Notes under the pieces: generated by a model | Database searches by the model: none | What the model was told of the DNA's origin: nothing | Seen by the model: the letters and a program-made list of their open reading frames with translations, nothing else | Shown here: one piece after another, positions 8,880-17,624 of the stretch | Layout: every line of letters begins with the position of its first letter | How positions within the stretch are numbered: position 1 is the first letter of the stretch | DNA from: Curtobacterium sp. PhB115 | GTDB lineage: Bacteria > Actinomycetota > Actinomycetes > Actinomycetales > Microbacteriaceae | NCBI RefSeq assembly: GCF_003752025.1 | Contig: NZ_RJKR01000010.1 | Coordinates: 62,001 to 126,000 of the forward strand | Length of the DNA stretch: 64,000 nt | Reading direction: 5' to 3' | Translations under genes and position numbers: made by a program

Positions 8880-10327
8880 GCCGCTCCAGCCTGGTCGTCG
8901 TCCCCGTGTACGGCGACCTCGACTCCCTGCTGCGCTGCGTCGACGGGCTCGTCGAGCACCTCGACACATCGGTGCACCGGGCCCTGCTCGTCAACGACTG
9001 CGGCCCCGACGTCGACGCGATCGAGCGTGCCCTGCTCGAGCGGATCGACGGACGCCCCGGGTTCCGGTACGAGCGCAACGACGCCAACCTCGGCTTCGTC
9101 GGGACCTGCAACCGTGCCGTCCTCGAGCTCGACACCGGCGACACCAGCGCCCCCGAGGCCGTGCTCCTGCTGAACAGCGACGCGGTGCCCACAGCGGGCT
9201 TCCTCGACGCGATGCTCCAGGTGCTCGACGAGGACCACACCGGCGTCGTCACGGCGCGGAGCGACAACGCGACGATCGCGAGCATCCCGTACCGCCTGAC
9301 CGACCGCGGTGCCGCCCGCACCGAGGCACGCACACGCCGTGTCTGGGGCGAACTCGCGCCGCTGCTGCCCGTGTCGCAGGTCCTGCCGGTCGCGATGGGC
9401 TTCTGCTTCCTCACCCGCCGCGAGCTCATCGCCGAGCACGGGCTGTTCGACGAGGCCTTCGCCCCCGGGTACGGCGAGGAGAACGACTACTGCCTGCGCA
9501 TCGCCGAGCACGGTTGGCTGGCGAAGATCGCGAACCGTGCGCTCGTGCTGCACGCCGGCGGCAAGAGCTTCTCGGGCAACCGCACCGCCCTGCGCGCCGC
9601 GCACCAGCGTGTGCTCGAAGGTCGGTACCCGTTCCTGCCGGACGCCGTGGCCGCCTACCAGCGGCACGGCATGACGGCCACCGAACGGTTCGCCGACGTC
9701 CTGGTCCCCTCCGGGAAGCCCCCGCGGCTCGCCGTTGACCTGCGGCACGTCGCGGACGCCGACGCGCTGGTCCGCGAGATCGACGCGGCCTTCGGGGACG
9801 GTTTCGCCCTGGAGGCGCGGCTCCCCGCCGGCACGACCGCTCCGGCCGCGTGGACCGTCACCTCGAAGGACCCCGATCCCGACGACCTCGTGACCGTCGC
9901 CGTGCTCGTGGACCCCTCGCCCGCCGAGGTCGTCGCGGCCAACCGTCGGGCGCTGCACCTCGTGGTCGTCCGGTCCGCTCCCCCGACGGTGCCGTGGTCG
10001 TCACGGGCGCACCGGACGGGTGCCGACACCGTCGCGGCCGTCGTGGACCGCTTCGCCGAGGTCGTCGCACCCGGCGAGGTCGCCGACGCCCGCGAGGGCA
10101 TCGAGAACTCCCTGATGGCTCCCGTCGACGGCACGGCCGCCGCGCTCGAAAGCCGGTGGGCGGCACTGCTCCCCCTCGACCTCACGGCCGCCGACGTCGC
10201 CGCAGCCAGCGCCGCCGACGAGGTCGTGCGCCTGCGCCGTGAACTCGACGACCTGCGCGCGAGCCGTTCGTTCCGCACGGGCCAGGCGATCGCGAAGGTC
10301 GCCTCCCGTCTGCCGGGGCGCCGCTGA
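8876..10327 (+). CDS. GT2-family glycosyltransferase (paralogue of the 25792 gene)
   Basis: Inverting nucleotide-sugar glycosyltransferase, 483 aa. The N-terminal GT-A fold shows VVPVYGDLDSLLRCV, NDANLGFVGTCNRAV at 68-82, LLLNSDAVP with the metal-binding NSD at about 100-102, and VAMGFCFLTRREL followed by PGYGEENDYCLRI with the acidic EEND at 201-204. The C-terminal half is less conserved and ends in a coiled-coil-like segment (RLRRELDDLRASRSFRTG). Its first 210 residues align without gaps to the gene at 25792. It is coupled by overlap to the WsaF-like gene upstream and to the next GT. Confidence 0.9.
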   Translation: MSRSSLVVVPVYGDLDSLLRCVDGLVEHLDTSVHRALLVNDCGPDVDAIERALLERIDGRPGFRYERNDANLGFVGTCNRAVLELDTGDTSAPEAVLLLNSDAVPTAGFLDAMLQVLDEDHTGVVTARSDNATIASIPYRLTDRGAARTEARTRRVWGELAPLLPVSQVLPVAMGFCFLTRRELIAEHGLFDEAFAPGYGEENDYCLRIAEHGWLAKIANRALVLHAGGKSFSGNRTALRAAHQRVLEGRYPFLPDAVAAYQRHGMTATERFADVLVPSGKPPRLAVDLRHVADADALVREIDAAFGDGFALEARLPAGTTAPAAWTVTSKDPDPDDLVTVAVLVDPSPAEVVAANRRALHLVVVRSAPPTVPWSSRAHRTGADTVAAVVDRFAEVVAPGEVADAREGIENSLMAPVDGTAAALESRWAALLPLDLTAADVAAASAADEVVRLRRELDDLRASRSFRTGQAIAKVASRLPGRR

Positions 10328-12990
10328 TGGTCGACCGCGGGGGCATCGGCGGGGTCGCACGCCGGGTCGCACGGCGGCTGCGCGGACCCGAACGACCGCT
10401 CACCACAGCAGACCGGCTCGACCGCTGGGCGCAACGGATCGTCGAGTTCGGCGTCCTCGACCGCGCGTACCTGGAGGCGCAGACCGGCCGGAGGTTCGCC
10501 AGCGACGCCGAGGCGGTCTCCTTCTACGTCCACAACGACGGCCAGCGTGGACTCTCGCTCAGCCCGCTCATCGAACCGGAGTGGATGCGCGAGCACCAGC
10601 CCGTGCCCGCGATGTCCTGGTACGACGCGCTCCACCAGGAGGGCCCCGAGCTCTTCCAGACCGGACCCCTCTTCGACGCCGGCGTCCACGCAGCATCGCG
10701 GCCGGCGGCCGACCGCCCGGCGTCCACGCTCGATGCGCTCCGCGACTTCCTGCGGAACGCGACCGACGCGACCACGCTCCCCGTGCCTCCAGGCCGACGT
10801 GGCCACGCACCCACCTGGGGCGCCGCGCGCGACGCAGCCATGTCGGCGGCCCGCGCGTTCGCCGACGCGCAGCACCGCACCCGCCGGCGCTACCGGAGCG
10901 CGTGGGACGGGCCGGACGTCGCCGAGGCGCTCAGCCGGTACCCGCGCGGAGCCGCACGCCGCGACGCCGAACAGCCGCTCGTCTCCGTCGTCATGCCCGT
11001 GCACCGTCGCGCGGACGTCGTCGGCGCGGCGATCGCGTCCGTCCGCGCGCAGCAGTACGCGAACTGGGAGCTGCTCGTCGTCGACGACGGCTCCGGGGAC
11101 GACACCGTCGACGTCGTCCGGGCCGCGGCCGCCGACGAACCGCGCACACGCCTGATCGAACGGGCGAACGGCGGTGCCGGCGCCGCACGCAACACCGGAC
11201 TCGCCGCGGTCCGTGGCGACTTCGTGGCCTTCCTCGACGCCGACAACACCTGGCGGCCCGAGCACCTGTCCGCCGCCGTCGCGGCGCTGCTCGAGACCGA
11301 CGGTGCCGGGGTGCACACCGGCGTCCGGATGATCGGCGCGAACAACGCCGACGACTCCACCGCCCCCGTCGAGACGTACCGGGGCGAGGACGGCACGCTC
11401 GACGACCTGCTCGCCGGCAACTTCATCGACCTGAACGCGCTCGTCGTCCGCCGTGACGTCGCCGCAGCCGTCGGGCCGTTCGACGAGACGCTCCGCCGCT
11501 GGATCGACTGGGAGTGGCTGCTCCGCATCGGGAAACGGTTCGGGGTGCCCACGTACGTGCCCGTCATCGGCGTCGACTACGACAACGTGCGGGACCCGCG
11601 ACGGGTCTCCTCCGCCCAGCCCGCGTCGTGGCAGGAGGTCGCGCTCGCCAGGCACCGCATCGACTGGGACGCCCTGGCCGCCGCCGCACCGTCACGCGAC
11701 GGCGGGCTCGTCTCGGTCGTCGTGCCGGTGTTCCGCGACTGGACGATGACCCGCCGCGCGGTCGACGCCGTGCTCGGTGCGGCGGACCACGACGGCGACC
11801 GCGTCGAGGTCGTGCTCGTCGACAACGGCTCCCCACGGTCGGTGTCCGCCGTCCTCGGGGCCTGGTTCCGCGACGAACCACGCGTGCTGCTGCAGCGCGA
11901 GGACCGGAACCGGAACTTCGGGCTCGGCAGCGACCTCGGGCTCGCGCGGTCCGGTGGTGGCGTCGTCGTGATGCTCAACAACGACACGGAGGTCGGGGCC
12001 GGGTGGCTGCGGCCGCTGGTGTCGGCGCTCGAGGACCCGTCGGTGCTCGGCGCGCAACCGCTGCTCGTCTACCCGGACGGCGTCGTGCAGGCCGCCGGCA
12101 CGGTGTTCGGCGGTGACAAGGTGTTGCCGTGGCACTTCCTCGGCGACCACCCGCGGCACGATGCGGAGCGGGCGTTCGGGGGCGGGGCTGCCGGGCCGTC
12201 GGTTGGTGCTGCGCGGCCCGCCGGGCCGTTGGTTGGTGCTGCTCGGCCTGCGGGGCTTCCACGGTTCTCCGCGATCACGGCTGCGGCTGCTGCGTTCCGG
12301 GCCGCCGACCTGATCCGCTGGCAGGGGTTCGACCCCGTGTTCGCGAACGGGCTCGAAGACGTCGACCTGTGTCTGCGGGCGCTCGCGTCGTCACCGGCCG
12401 GCTCGGCCTTCGTCGTCGTGCCGTCCTCGGTCGTCGTGCACCACGAGAGCCGCTCCCCAGGTCGAGACGACGCCCGCGTCGACAACCGGCGGGTGTTCGA
12501 CGAGCGGTGGCGAGGGCGGTACCCAGCGGCGGACGCTGCGGAGCGCTACGAGGCGGCCGGGCTCCGGTACCTCGGTGTCGAGCCAGGGCTGCCGAAGGGG
12601 CACCGGGTGATGGTGCGGTCGTCGCGGCCGGTCGTCGTCCGGGGCGGCTCCGATGCTGCGGGTGCTGCGGGTGGTTCCGGTCTTCGGGTCGCTCTGAAGC
12701 ACGACGGGTCACGGGTGGCGGACGTCACCGCGTTGTTGTCCGCGCTCGAGACGGCCGGGCACACCGTGCAGGTCGACGTCCCGACGTCCTGGTACCGGGG
12801 ATCGAGCGGGCTCGACGACGTCACCGTGCTGGTCAGCGGCGGCACGGACTCCGGGTCCGTCTCGTGGGTCCCGCAGCCGGGTGCCCGGAACATCGTGTGG
12901 CTCGGTGCGGGGCAGGCCGTGACGGAGGGGGACTTCGCGGTGGTCGTCGCGGCCGGGGACGATGCTGCGCAGGTCGTGCGAGCGCTCTGA
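10327..12990 (+). CDS. Dual GT2 glycosyltransferase, 887 aa
   Basis: A large protein with two GT-A domains. Residues 1-215 are an N-terminal region I do not recognise (contains SFYVHNDGQRGLSLSPLIEP and PAMSWYDALHQEGPELF). GT2 domain 1 is at about 218-430 (VSVVMPVHRRADVVG, LLVVDDGSGDD, AFLDADNTW, WIDWEWLLRI). GT2 domain 2 is at about 460-720 (VSVVVPVFRDWTMTR, VVLVDNGSPRS, VVMLNNDTEVG, FANGLEDVDLCLR). A C-terminal part of about 110 aa resembles part of a GT-B fold. The start overlaps the previous stop (TGATG). Domain 2 carries an insertion coded by a 30-bp repeat (12191-12250), and the last 800 bp use G/T-ending codons more than neighbouring genes do. Two transfer reactions in one chain suggest a polymerase or disaccharide-adding enzyme. 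Confidence 0.85.
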   Translation: MVDRGGIGGVARRVARRLRGPERPLTTADRLDRWAQRIVEFGVLDRAYLEAQTGRRFASDAEAVSFYVHNDGQRGLSLSPLIEPEWMREHQPVPAMSWYDALHQEGPELFQTGPLFDAGVHAASRPAADRPASTLDALRDFLRNATDATTLPVPPGRRGHAPTWGAARDAAMSAARAFADAQHRTRRRYRSAWDGPDVAEALSRYPRGAARRDAEQPLVSVVMPVHRRADVVGAAIASVRAQQYANWELLVVDDGSGDDTVDVVRAAAADEPRTRLIERANGGAGAARNTGLAAVRGDFVAFLDADNTWRPEHLSAAVAALLETDGAGVHTGVRMIGANNADDSTAPVETYRGEDGTLDDLLAGNFIDLNALVVRRDVAAAVGPFDETLRRWIDWEWLLRIGKRFGVPTYVPVIGVDYDNVRDPRRVSSAQPASWQEVALARHRIDWDALAAAAPSRDGGLVSVVVPVFRDWTMTRRAVDAVLGAADHDGDRVEVVLVDNGSPRSVSAVLGAWFRDEPRVLLQREDRNRNFGLGSDLGLARSGGGVVVMLNNDTEVGAGWLRPLVSALEDPSVLGAQPLLVYPDGVVQAAGTVFGGDKVLPWHFLGDHPRHDAERAFGGGAAGPSVGAARPAGPLVGAARPAGLPRFSAITAAAAAFRAADLIRWQGFDPVFANGLEDVDLCLRALASSPAGSAFVVVPSSVVVHHESRSPGRDDARVDNRRVFDERWRGRYPAADAAERYEAAGLRYLGVEPGLPKGHRVMVRSSRPVVVRGGSDAAGAAGGSGLRVALKHDGSRVADVTALLSALETAGHTVQVDVPTSWYRGSSGLDDVTVLVSGGTDSGSVSWVPQPGARNIVWLGAGQAVTEGDFAVVVAAGDDAAQVVRAL
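12191..12250 (+). repeat. 30-bp direct repeat inside the dual GT2 gene
   Basis: Two adjacent 30-bp units beginning CCGGGCCGT, followed by a third partial unit, encode the ten-residue repeats AGPSVGAARP and AGPLVGAARP. They fall in the loop before the FSAIT...LEDVDL segment of the second GT2 domain. The reading frame is kept. Confidence 0.85.
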
Positions 12991-13009
12991 CGCGAGGCTC
13001 CCTCGCGTC
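12989..13009 (+). terminator. Hairpin at the end of the first GT operon
   Basis: Perfect 9-bp stem GACGCGAGG / CCTCGCGTC with a CTC loop, overlapping the stop codon of the dual GT gene. It probably ends the three-gene transcript that starts at 7509. Confidence 0.75.
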
Positions 13010-13092
13010 CGGGGCTGATTCTTCGGACATGTTCACCGTCCTCATGGTCGTGTGCCGCAGAGCGTTCACCTTCGCGGAGCAGAGTTCCGGGT

Positions 13093-13248
13093 ATGTCGCT
13101 CCTCTCGGAAGCAATGCGGTCGACCTTCACGACCAAGTGCGTGGTGTGCAGCGCAGTCATCCGCAAGCGCGACGCGCTCGACCACGACGGACACGCGTTC
13201 TGCTCGGTCCTGCACGAGGCCGAGTACATCGTCGCGACGCTCGACTGA
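13093..13248 (+). CDS. Small zinc-ribbon-like protein, 51 aa
   Basis: A short gene with coding-like third positions (almost all G or C). The protein has Cys16-x2-Cys19 (TKCVVCSAVI) and a second cluster, HDGHAFCSVLHEAEY, with His34, Cys37 and His41. This spacing could hold one zinc ion and recalls small TRASH or YHS-like ribbons. No membrane segment or signal is visible. The ribosome site is weak (GGAG about 14 nt upstream). It stands alone between the first GT operon and the minus-strand SGNH gene. The function is unknown. Confidence 0.7.
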   Translation: MSLLSEAMRSTFTTKCVVCSAVIRKRDALDHDGHAFCSVLHEAEYIVATLD

Positions 13249-13266
13249 CGTCGGCCCGTCCTCAGC

Positions 13267-13845
13267 TCACTGGTTGAGGCCGGTGGTTGCTGCGGCCTGC
13301 CGGATGAAGAGCCGCATGCGGACCGCCGCCTCCGTGGAGACGTGCGGGAGCGGGTGCGTCCCGTCGTCGGACGAGCCGCCACCCCATGAGTTGTTGGACG
13401 CCCGGGCGAACGCGAACGGGTCGGCGACGACCCACCCGCGCCGTGCGCCGAGGTCGAACAAGTGCCGGTTCGCCACGACGCCGTTCGCCCGCTGGTTCAC
13501 GGCACCGTCGCTGTGGTTGCTCGGTGGCACGAGACACAGGAGCGCGGTCTGGCACTCGGCGAACCGCACGATCTTCTCGATGTTCGCCGTCATCTCCTCG
13601 AAGGGGACGCCCTGGCGGACATCGTTCATCCCGAGCATGACCACGAGCACGTCGGCCAACGAACGACGCACCTGACCGAACGCACGTTCTGACGTCGCGT
13701 CGTCCTCGGCGAAGCCGCCCACGAGCCGCAGGCGCCGGTCGCCGATCTGGTCACGCCAGGACTCCGGCCGCGCAGTGACGGAGTCACCCGACACGGCGAA
13801 GGTCAGCGATGTATCGGCGGTGATCCTGGAACGAGCTCTGAACAT
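13267..13845 (-). CDS. SGNH/GDSL-family hydrolase, 192 aa
   Basis: A likely esterase or O-acyl transfer enzyme acting on carbohydrate. Catalytic blocks are visible: FAVSGDSVT with Ser22 (block I), MLGMNDVR at 72-77 (the Asn of block III) and DDGTHPLPH with the Asp161-x2-His164 pair (block V). There is no signal peptide or membrane helix, so it should be cytoplasmic unless exported another way. It is one of two SGNH-like proteins in the island. It is divergent from the GT4 gene at 13899 and tail-to-tail with the small zinc-ribbon gene, only 18 bp away. It may add or remove acetyl or other acyl groups on the surface glycan. Confidence 0.82.
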   Translation of the reverse strand: MFRARSRITADTSLTFAVSGDSVTARPESWRDQIGDRRLRLVGGFAEDDATSERAFGQVRRSLADVLVVMLGMNDVRQGVPFEEMTANIEKIVRFAECQTALLCLVPPSNHSDGAVNQRANGVVANRHLFDLGARRGWVVADPFAFARASNNSWGGGSSDDGTHPLPHVSTEAAVRMRLFIRQAAATTGLNQ

Positions 13846-13851
13846 CCCTCG

Positions 13852-13891
13852 ATGCTATCGATCACAGCGACGCCCTCGAGCCCTCGTAGGA
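13852..13891. promoter_or_regulatory. Back-to-back -10 elements for two leaderless-type transcripts
   Basis: On the minus strand TAGCAT (13857-13852) ends 6 nt before the ATG at 13845. On the plus strand TAGGAT (13886-13891) ends 7 nt before the GTG at 13899. Both distances place the transcription start at or next to the start codon, the arrangement of leaderless mRNAs that is common in actinobacteria. No clear -35 boxes are seen. Confidence 0.5.
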
Positions 13892-13898
13892 TCGCTCT

Positions 13899-15014
13899 GT
13901 GGCAGCAACAGCGCGCTCGCGGTCTCGCGGAGGCCGTCCACCGCGGCTCGCGGTCTTCCCGGTCTACCGCGACAACCCGTACCTGAACCTCATGCTCCTG
14001 GCCCCACGGGCGTCGGGCTGGGACGTCCTCGAGTCCGCGAGGCTCGAGCGCTTCGAGCAGGACCTCGCGTCCCTCGGCACCGGGGACGTCGCGCACGTGC
14101 ACTGGACGGCTCCCATCGTGCAGCGCGCGGACGACACCGACGAGGCAGCCGACCGACTCGGTCGGTTCCGGACCGCGGTCGACAATGCACGCACACGCGG
14201 CGCCCGGATCCTCTGGACGGTCCACAACGCGCTCGCGCACGACGTGCGGCACGAGGACCTCGAGATCGCGCTCAACCGCTACCTGGCCACGACGGCTGAT
14301 GTGGTCCACGTCATGAACACGCGCACGCCCGATGCGGTCGCAGCGTTCTACGACCTCTCGGGGCGAACGGTCGAGCACATCCCGCATCCGAGCTACCGAG
14401 GGATCTACGACGGCGTCGGGTCCCGGGCAGAGGCACGATCGCGGTTCGGACTCGACGACGACGAGATTGCGGTGCTGTTCTTCGGGCAGATCCGTCCGTA
14501 CAAGGGGGTCGATGTCCTCATCGAGGCCCTCGAGCGAGCGGAGCCGGCGCGCCGCTTCGTCCTCCTCCTCGCGGGGAGGACGTCGGCAGAGGACGAAGCG
14601 ATCATCGATCGGCTCCTGCCCGACGGACTCCGCACGGTTCGACACCACGACTACGTGGACGATGCGGACGTCAAGGTCTGGTTCGACGCGGCGGACGTCG
14701 CGGTGCTGCCGTACCGTCGCATCCTGAACTCCGGCAGCCTGCACCTCGCTGCGACGTTCGGCGTGCCCGCTGTGCTGCCCGACGAACCGCACCTCCGGAG
14801 CGACTTCGGAAGTGAACCTTGGATCCGGTGGTTCGAGCCCGGTGATCCTGGCGCACTCGCTCGGGTGTTGTCGGGGCCCGTGCCGGAGCGAGGAGCCTCG
14901 CGCGCGTTCACGACACGGCTCTCGCCGTTCGCCGTCTCCCGACGGTACGACGCGCTCCTCCGGGACATGACGGTCGGCCGGTCGGACGTTGCCGCATCTG
15001 GCCCTGAGGCATAA
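13899..15014 (+). CDS. GT4-like (GT-B) glycosyltransferase, 371 aa
   Basis: A retaining-type nucleotide-sugar transferase with a GT-B fold. The N-terminal domain has FPVYRDNPYLNLM, GDVAHVHWTAPI and RILWTVHNALAHD. The C-terminal donor domain has EIAVLFFGQIRPYKGVDVLI, DVAVLPYRRILNSGSLHLA and a glycine-poor loop before the acidic helix. The pattern recalls mannosyl/glucosyl transferases that start from lipid-linked substrates. The GTG start is chosen from the TAGGAT promoter placement. A separate promoter precedes the next gene, so it may be transcribed alone. Confidence 0.87.
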   Translation: MAATARSRSRGGRPPRLAVFPVYRDNPYLNLMLLAPRASGWDVLESARLERFEQDLASLGTGDVAHVHWTAPIVQRADDTDEAADRLGRFRTAVDNARTRGARILWTVHNALAHDVRHEDLEIALNRYLATTADVVHVMNTRTPDAVAAFYDLSGRTVEHIPHPSYRGIYDGVGSRAEARSRFGLDDDEIAVLFFGQIRPYKGVDVLIEALERAEPARRFVLLLAGRTSAEDEAIIDRLLPDGLRTVRHHDYVDDADVKVWFDAADVAVLPYRRILNSGSLHLAATFGVPAVLPDEPHLRSDFGSEPWIRWFEPGDPGALARVLSGPVPERGASRAFTTRLSPFAVSRRYDALLRDMTVGRSDVAASGPEA

Positions 15015-15015
15015 T
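14989..15015 (+). promoter_or_regulatory. Putative promoter of the DUF6270 gene
   Basis: TTGCCG (14989-14994) and CATAAT (15010-15015) with a 15-bp gap. The boxes lie inside the last codons of the upstream GT gene and about 45 bp before the chosen GTG. Confidence 0.4.
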
Positions 15016-15058
15016 CAGTCCTTGTCGCTGGCTCATGCTCGATCGAACGGAGAACTCG

Positions 15059-15907
15059 GTGTCACGGATCAAGGTGGCCATCATCGGCTCGTGCGTCACG
15101 CGAGAAGCGTTCATCACGCGGAACAACCCGCAATACAAGGACGTCTACGACCTCGGCCCGCTGGCGTGGCAGACCGGACTCGTGAGCTTCCTGTCGAGCC
15201 CTGTCGCGCCGGACGTCGCAGCGCGCATCGAACCGGGCGACAAGGTCAACGAGCACGGGGCGCGCACCATGGGGCGCGACATCGCCAAGTCGGACCGAGC
15301 GGAACTCGAGGCGTTCGCGCCCGACTACCTGTTGTTCGACCTGTACTCCGACGTCCGTTACGGCCTCGCCCGGATCGGCGACGCGACGATCACGAACAAC
15401 CCGAACAGTTTCCGCAAGACGGACTTCTTCGCCGCGGGCGAGGGGTTCACGACCCTCCACATGGCGAACTCGAGCGCGGAGTACGTGCCACTCCTCGAAG
15501 CAGCGGTCGACGAGCTGGTGGACTGGCAGCAGCGGGCGCTCCCGAACACGACCCTCGTGCTGAACTGCTTCCGGTACAGCTCGTACTACCGGACGAGCAC
15601 CGGCGACCTCGAGTTCGTGAAGTACCGCGGTGACCAGAAGCGGGACGACCTGTACCGCCGACTGCTGCGGGAGAACGACCGGTACGACTCGCTCTACCGC
15701 TCGATCACGGCCCGGCACGACCTCCGCACCATCGACAACCGCGACCGCTCGTACCACTCCGACGGCGCGCACCCCTACGGCATCTCGCCGTGGCACTTCG
15801 GCCGGCCGTTCTTCCAGGACTTCATGGCCGACCTGGACCGCATGGTCCTCGGTGACGCCCTGACCGCCGCGCGCTCAGCCGACGAACTCGCCGCCGTCAG
15901 CTCCTGA
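15059..15907 (+). CDS. DUF6270-like SGNH-type protein, 282 aa
   Basis: A polysaccharide-cluster protein with a remote SGNH arrangement: IKVAIIGSCVTREAF near the N-terminus (GSC in place of GDS), LLFDLYSDVRYGL, VLNCFRYSSYY and a C-terminal SDGAHPYGISPWHFGRP that could supply the Asp/His pair. Proteins of this kind sit in capsule and teichoic acid loci and are thought to modify the glycan, though this is not proven. I chose GTG at 15059 because GGAGAA lies 4 nt upstream; an ATG at 15035 has no ribosome site. The gene end overlaps the end of the opposite-strand GT2 by 11 bp. Confidence 0.75.
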   Translation: MSRIKVAIIGSCVTREAFITRNNPQYKDVYDLGPLAWQTGLVSFLSSPVAPDVAARIEPGDKVNEHGARTMGRDIAKSDRAELEAFAPDYLLFDLYSDVRYGLARIGDATITNNPNSFRKTDFFAAGEGFTTLHMANSSAEYVPLLEAAVDELVDWQQRALPNTTLVLNCFRYSSYYRTSTGDLEFVKYRGDQKRDDLYRRLLRENDRYDSLYRSITARHDLRTIDNRDRSYHSDGAHPYGISPWHFGRPFFQDFMADLDRMVLGDALTAARSADELAAVSS

Positions 15908-17624
15908 GCCTGGCGCGCGCTGCGCGCAGGAGCCGTCGGGCGAGCGGCACGCCGCCCGCCCGACGGTCGACGAGGAACCGCCAGCCGTCGGCACGGTCGG
16001 CCAGGGGCTGCAGCTGGACCCCTTCCATGACGGGCGGGAGCGGCATCCTCGCGGTCACGACGGGGAACTCGAGCCGGAGACCACGGAACGCGATCCGGAC
16101 GGCAGCACGGTGCCTCCCCGTCGCGAGGTCTCCGTTCGCGATGCGGAGCGACCAGCGGGGCGCTTCGTGCTCGAGCCCGAAGACGACCTCGGCCCCCGCA
16201 GTCGCGGGCCCCTCGGCAGTTCCGACCGCGGTCAGCACCATCTCGAGGGAAGCGCCGTCCGGCACCGTTGCGACCAGTGGTCCGGTCAGGCTCACGCCGT
16301 CGGTGTCCGGGTGCGCCTCGTCGACCACGAGCGGCGCGAGGTGCCGCACCGCCGACACCAGCTGCAGTGCGAGCGGGTCGTTCGCCCGGACGGCTTCGGC
16401 GACCGCGTGCAGGAGCTCGGAGTGACCGTCGATCCCCTGCACCTCCGGACCGAGGTCCGCGACGGCGGATCGGAGCACCGTCACGTCGGTGTGCTCGGCG
16501 CGGTTGGCGAGGAGCACCAACGGCCCGTCGTTCACGAGGGACGCGCGATCGAGCGAGAAGACGGCGGATCCTCCGAGCGCTCCGACCGAGCGGACCGCGT
16601 CCGCCCAGGCACGGAGCAACGTCGGCGTCGCCTCGTGGTGATCGCGCGCATCATGCAGCGCGGACGCGAGACGCACTGCGAGTCCGCCTTCGCCGTTCGC
16701 CACCGCGAACCAGAGTGCCCGTCGTTCCGCACGGATCGTCGCACGATCGGTGGTCGGCAGGGCCGCAAGCAGGTCGCGCACCGCTCGGACGACCCGGTCG
16801 AGGTCGTGCGCATCCGGCTGTCCGCGGAGGAACCGCTTGAGGTGGACGTACCCGTCAGCGGCGAGGACGACCTCGGCGTGCGCCGCGCGGACCGACGGTG
16901 CTGTGTCGGCGAGCAGGGATGCGACCTCGAGCTCCTGATCGAAGTAGCTCATCACGCCGTCGACGCCCGACGCCCTGGCCGTCATGGACGAGGTCCCGGG
17001 ACGCTCCCGGTAGAGGTAGACGACCTCCGGCACCACCGCGATCCGGTCCGCCGCGAGGACGGCACGGACCATCGGGACGATGTCGTTGGACCGTGGCACG
17101 TCCGGGAACCGGACACCCGCCGCACGCACGAACTCGGTCCGGAAGACCCGGTTCCAGCACGCGCGGTTCGCCAGGAGCCTCGGCATCGTCTCGAGGTCCG
17201 TCACCGACTCCTCCAGGACGTCGTACCAACTCGACATCGGCTCCCACGTCGATCCCGAACTGAACTTCAGGTGTCGCCCGAGTGCGATCACGGCGTCGCC
17301 GCGGTCCGCCGCATCGACGAGCGCTCGGTACGACCCGTCCGGCACGAGGTCGTCACCGTCGGCGAAGACGACGTACTCGCCCTGCGCGAGGTCGATGCCC
17401 TGGTTGCGGGCGGCGCCTCCCCCGGCGACTCGGGACCGGTGCAGTCGCACGCGCGGGTCGCCGGACGCGATCCGCTCCACGATCGCGAACGTCTCGTCGC
17501 TCGACCGGTCGTCGATGACGATCAGCTCAAGGTCGACGTCCTGCCGGAGCACACAGTCGAGTTGTTCCTCGATCCACGGAGCGACGTCGTGCACGGGCAT
17601 CACGACGGAGAGCCGGACACTCAT
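15897..17624 (-). CDS. GT2-family glycosyltransferase, 575 aa
   Basis: GT-A domain at residues 1-240: VRLSVVMPVHDVAPWIEEQL, LIVIDDRSSDET, GGGAARNQGI, YVVFADGDDLVPDGSY (metal-binding DGD) and CWNRVFRTEF with RSNDIVPM, the acceptor-side acidic region. The remaining 330 residues are a helical and then beta-rich extension as seen in teichoic acid type GT2 proteins. It shares its architecture with the adjacent gene at 17621 and overlaps it by 4 bp (ATGA), so the two are cotranslated and probably act in sequence. Its 3' end runs 11 bp into the convergent DUF6270-like gene. Confidence 0.88.
   Translation of the reverse strand: MSVRLSVVMPVHDVAPWIEEQLDCVLRQDVDLELIVIDDRSSDETFAIVERIASGDPRVRLHRSRVAGGGAARNQGIDLAQGEYVVFADGDDLVPDGSYRALVDAADRGDAVIALGRHLKFSSGSTWEPMSSWYDVLEESVTDLETMPRLLANRACWNRVFRTEFVRAAGVRFPDVPRSNDIVPMVRAVLAADRIAVVPEVVYLYRERPGTSSMTARASGVDGVMSYFDQELEVASLLADTAPSVRAAHAEVVLAADGYVHLKRFLRGQPDAHDLDRVVRAVRDLLAALPTTDRATIRAERRALWFAVANGEGGLAVRLASALHDARDHHEATPTLLRAWADAVRSVGALGGSAVFSLDRASLVNDGPLVLLANRAEHTDVTVLRSAVADLGPEVQGIDGHSELLHAVAEAVRANDPLALQLVSAVRHLAPLVVDEAHPDTDGVSLTGPLVATVPDGASLEMVLTAVGTAEGPATAGAEVVFGLEHEAPRWSLRIANGDLATGRHRAAVRIAFRGLRLEFPVVTARMPLPPVMEGVQLQPLADRADGWRFLVDRRAGGVPLARRLLRAARARLRS

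Noticed and set aside
5988..8969. 993-codon minus-strand frame across hisD and the WsaF-like gene
   Set aside because: It is antisense or out of frame to both recognised genes and has shadow composition.
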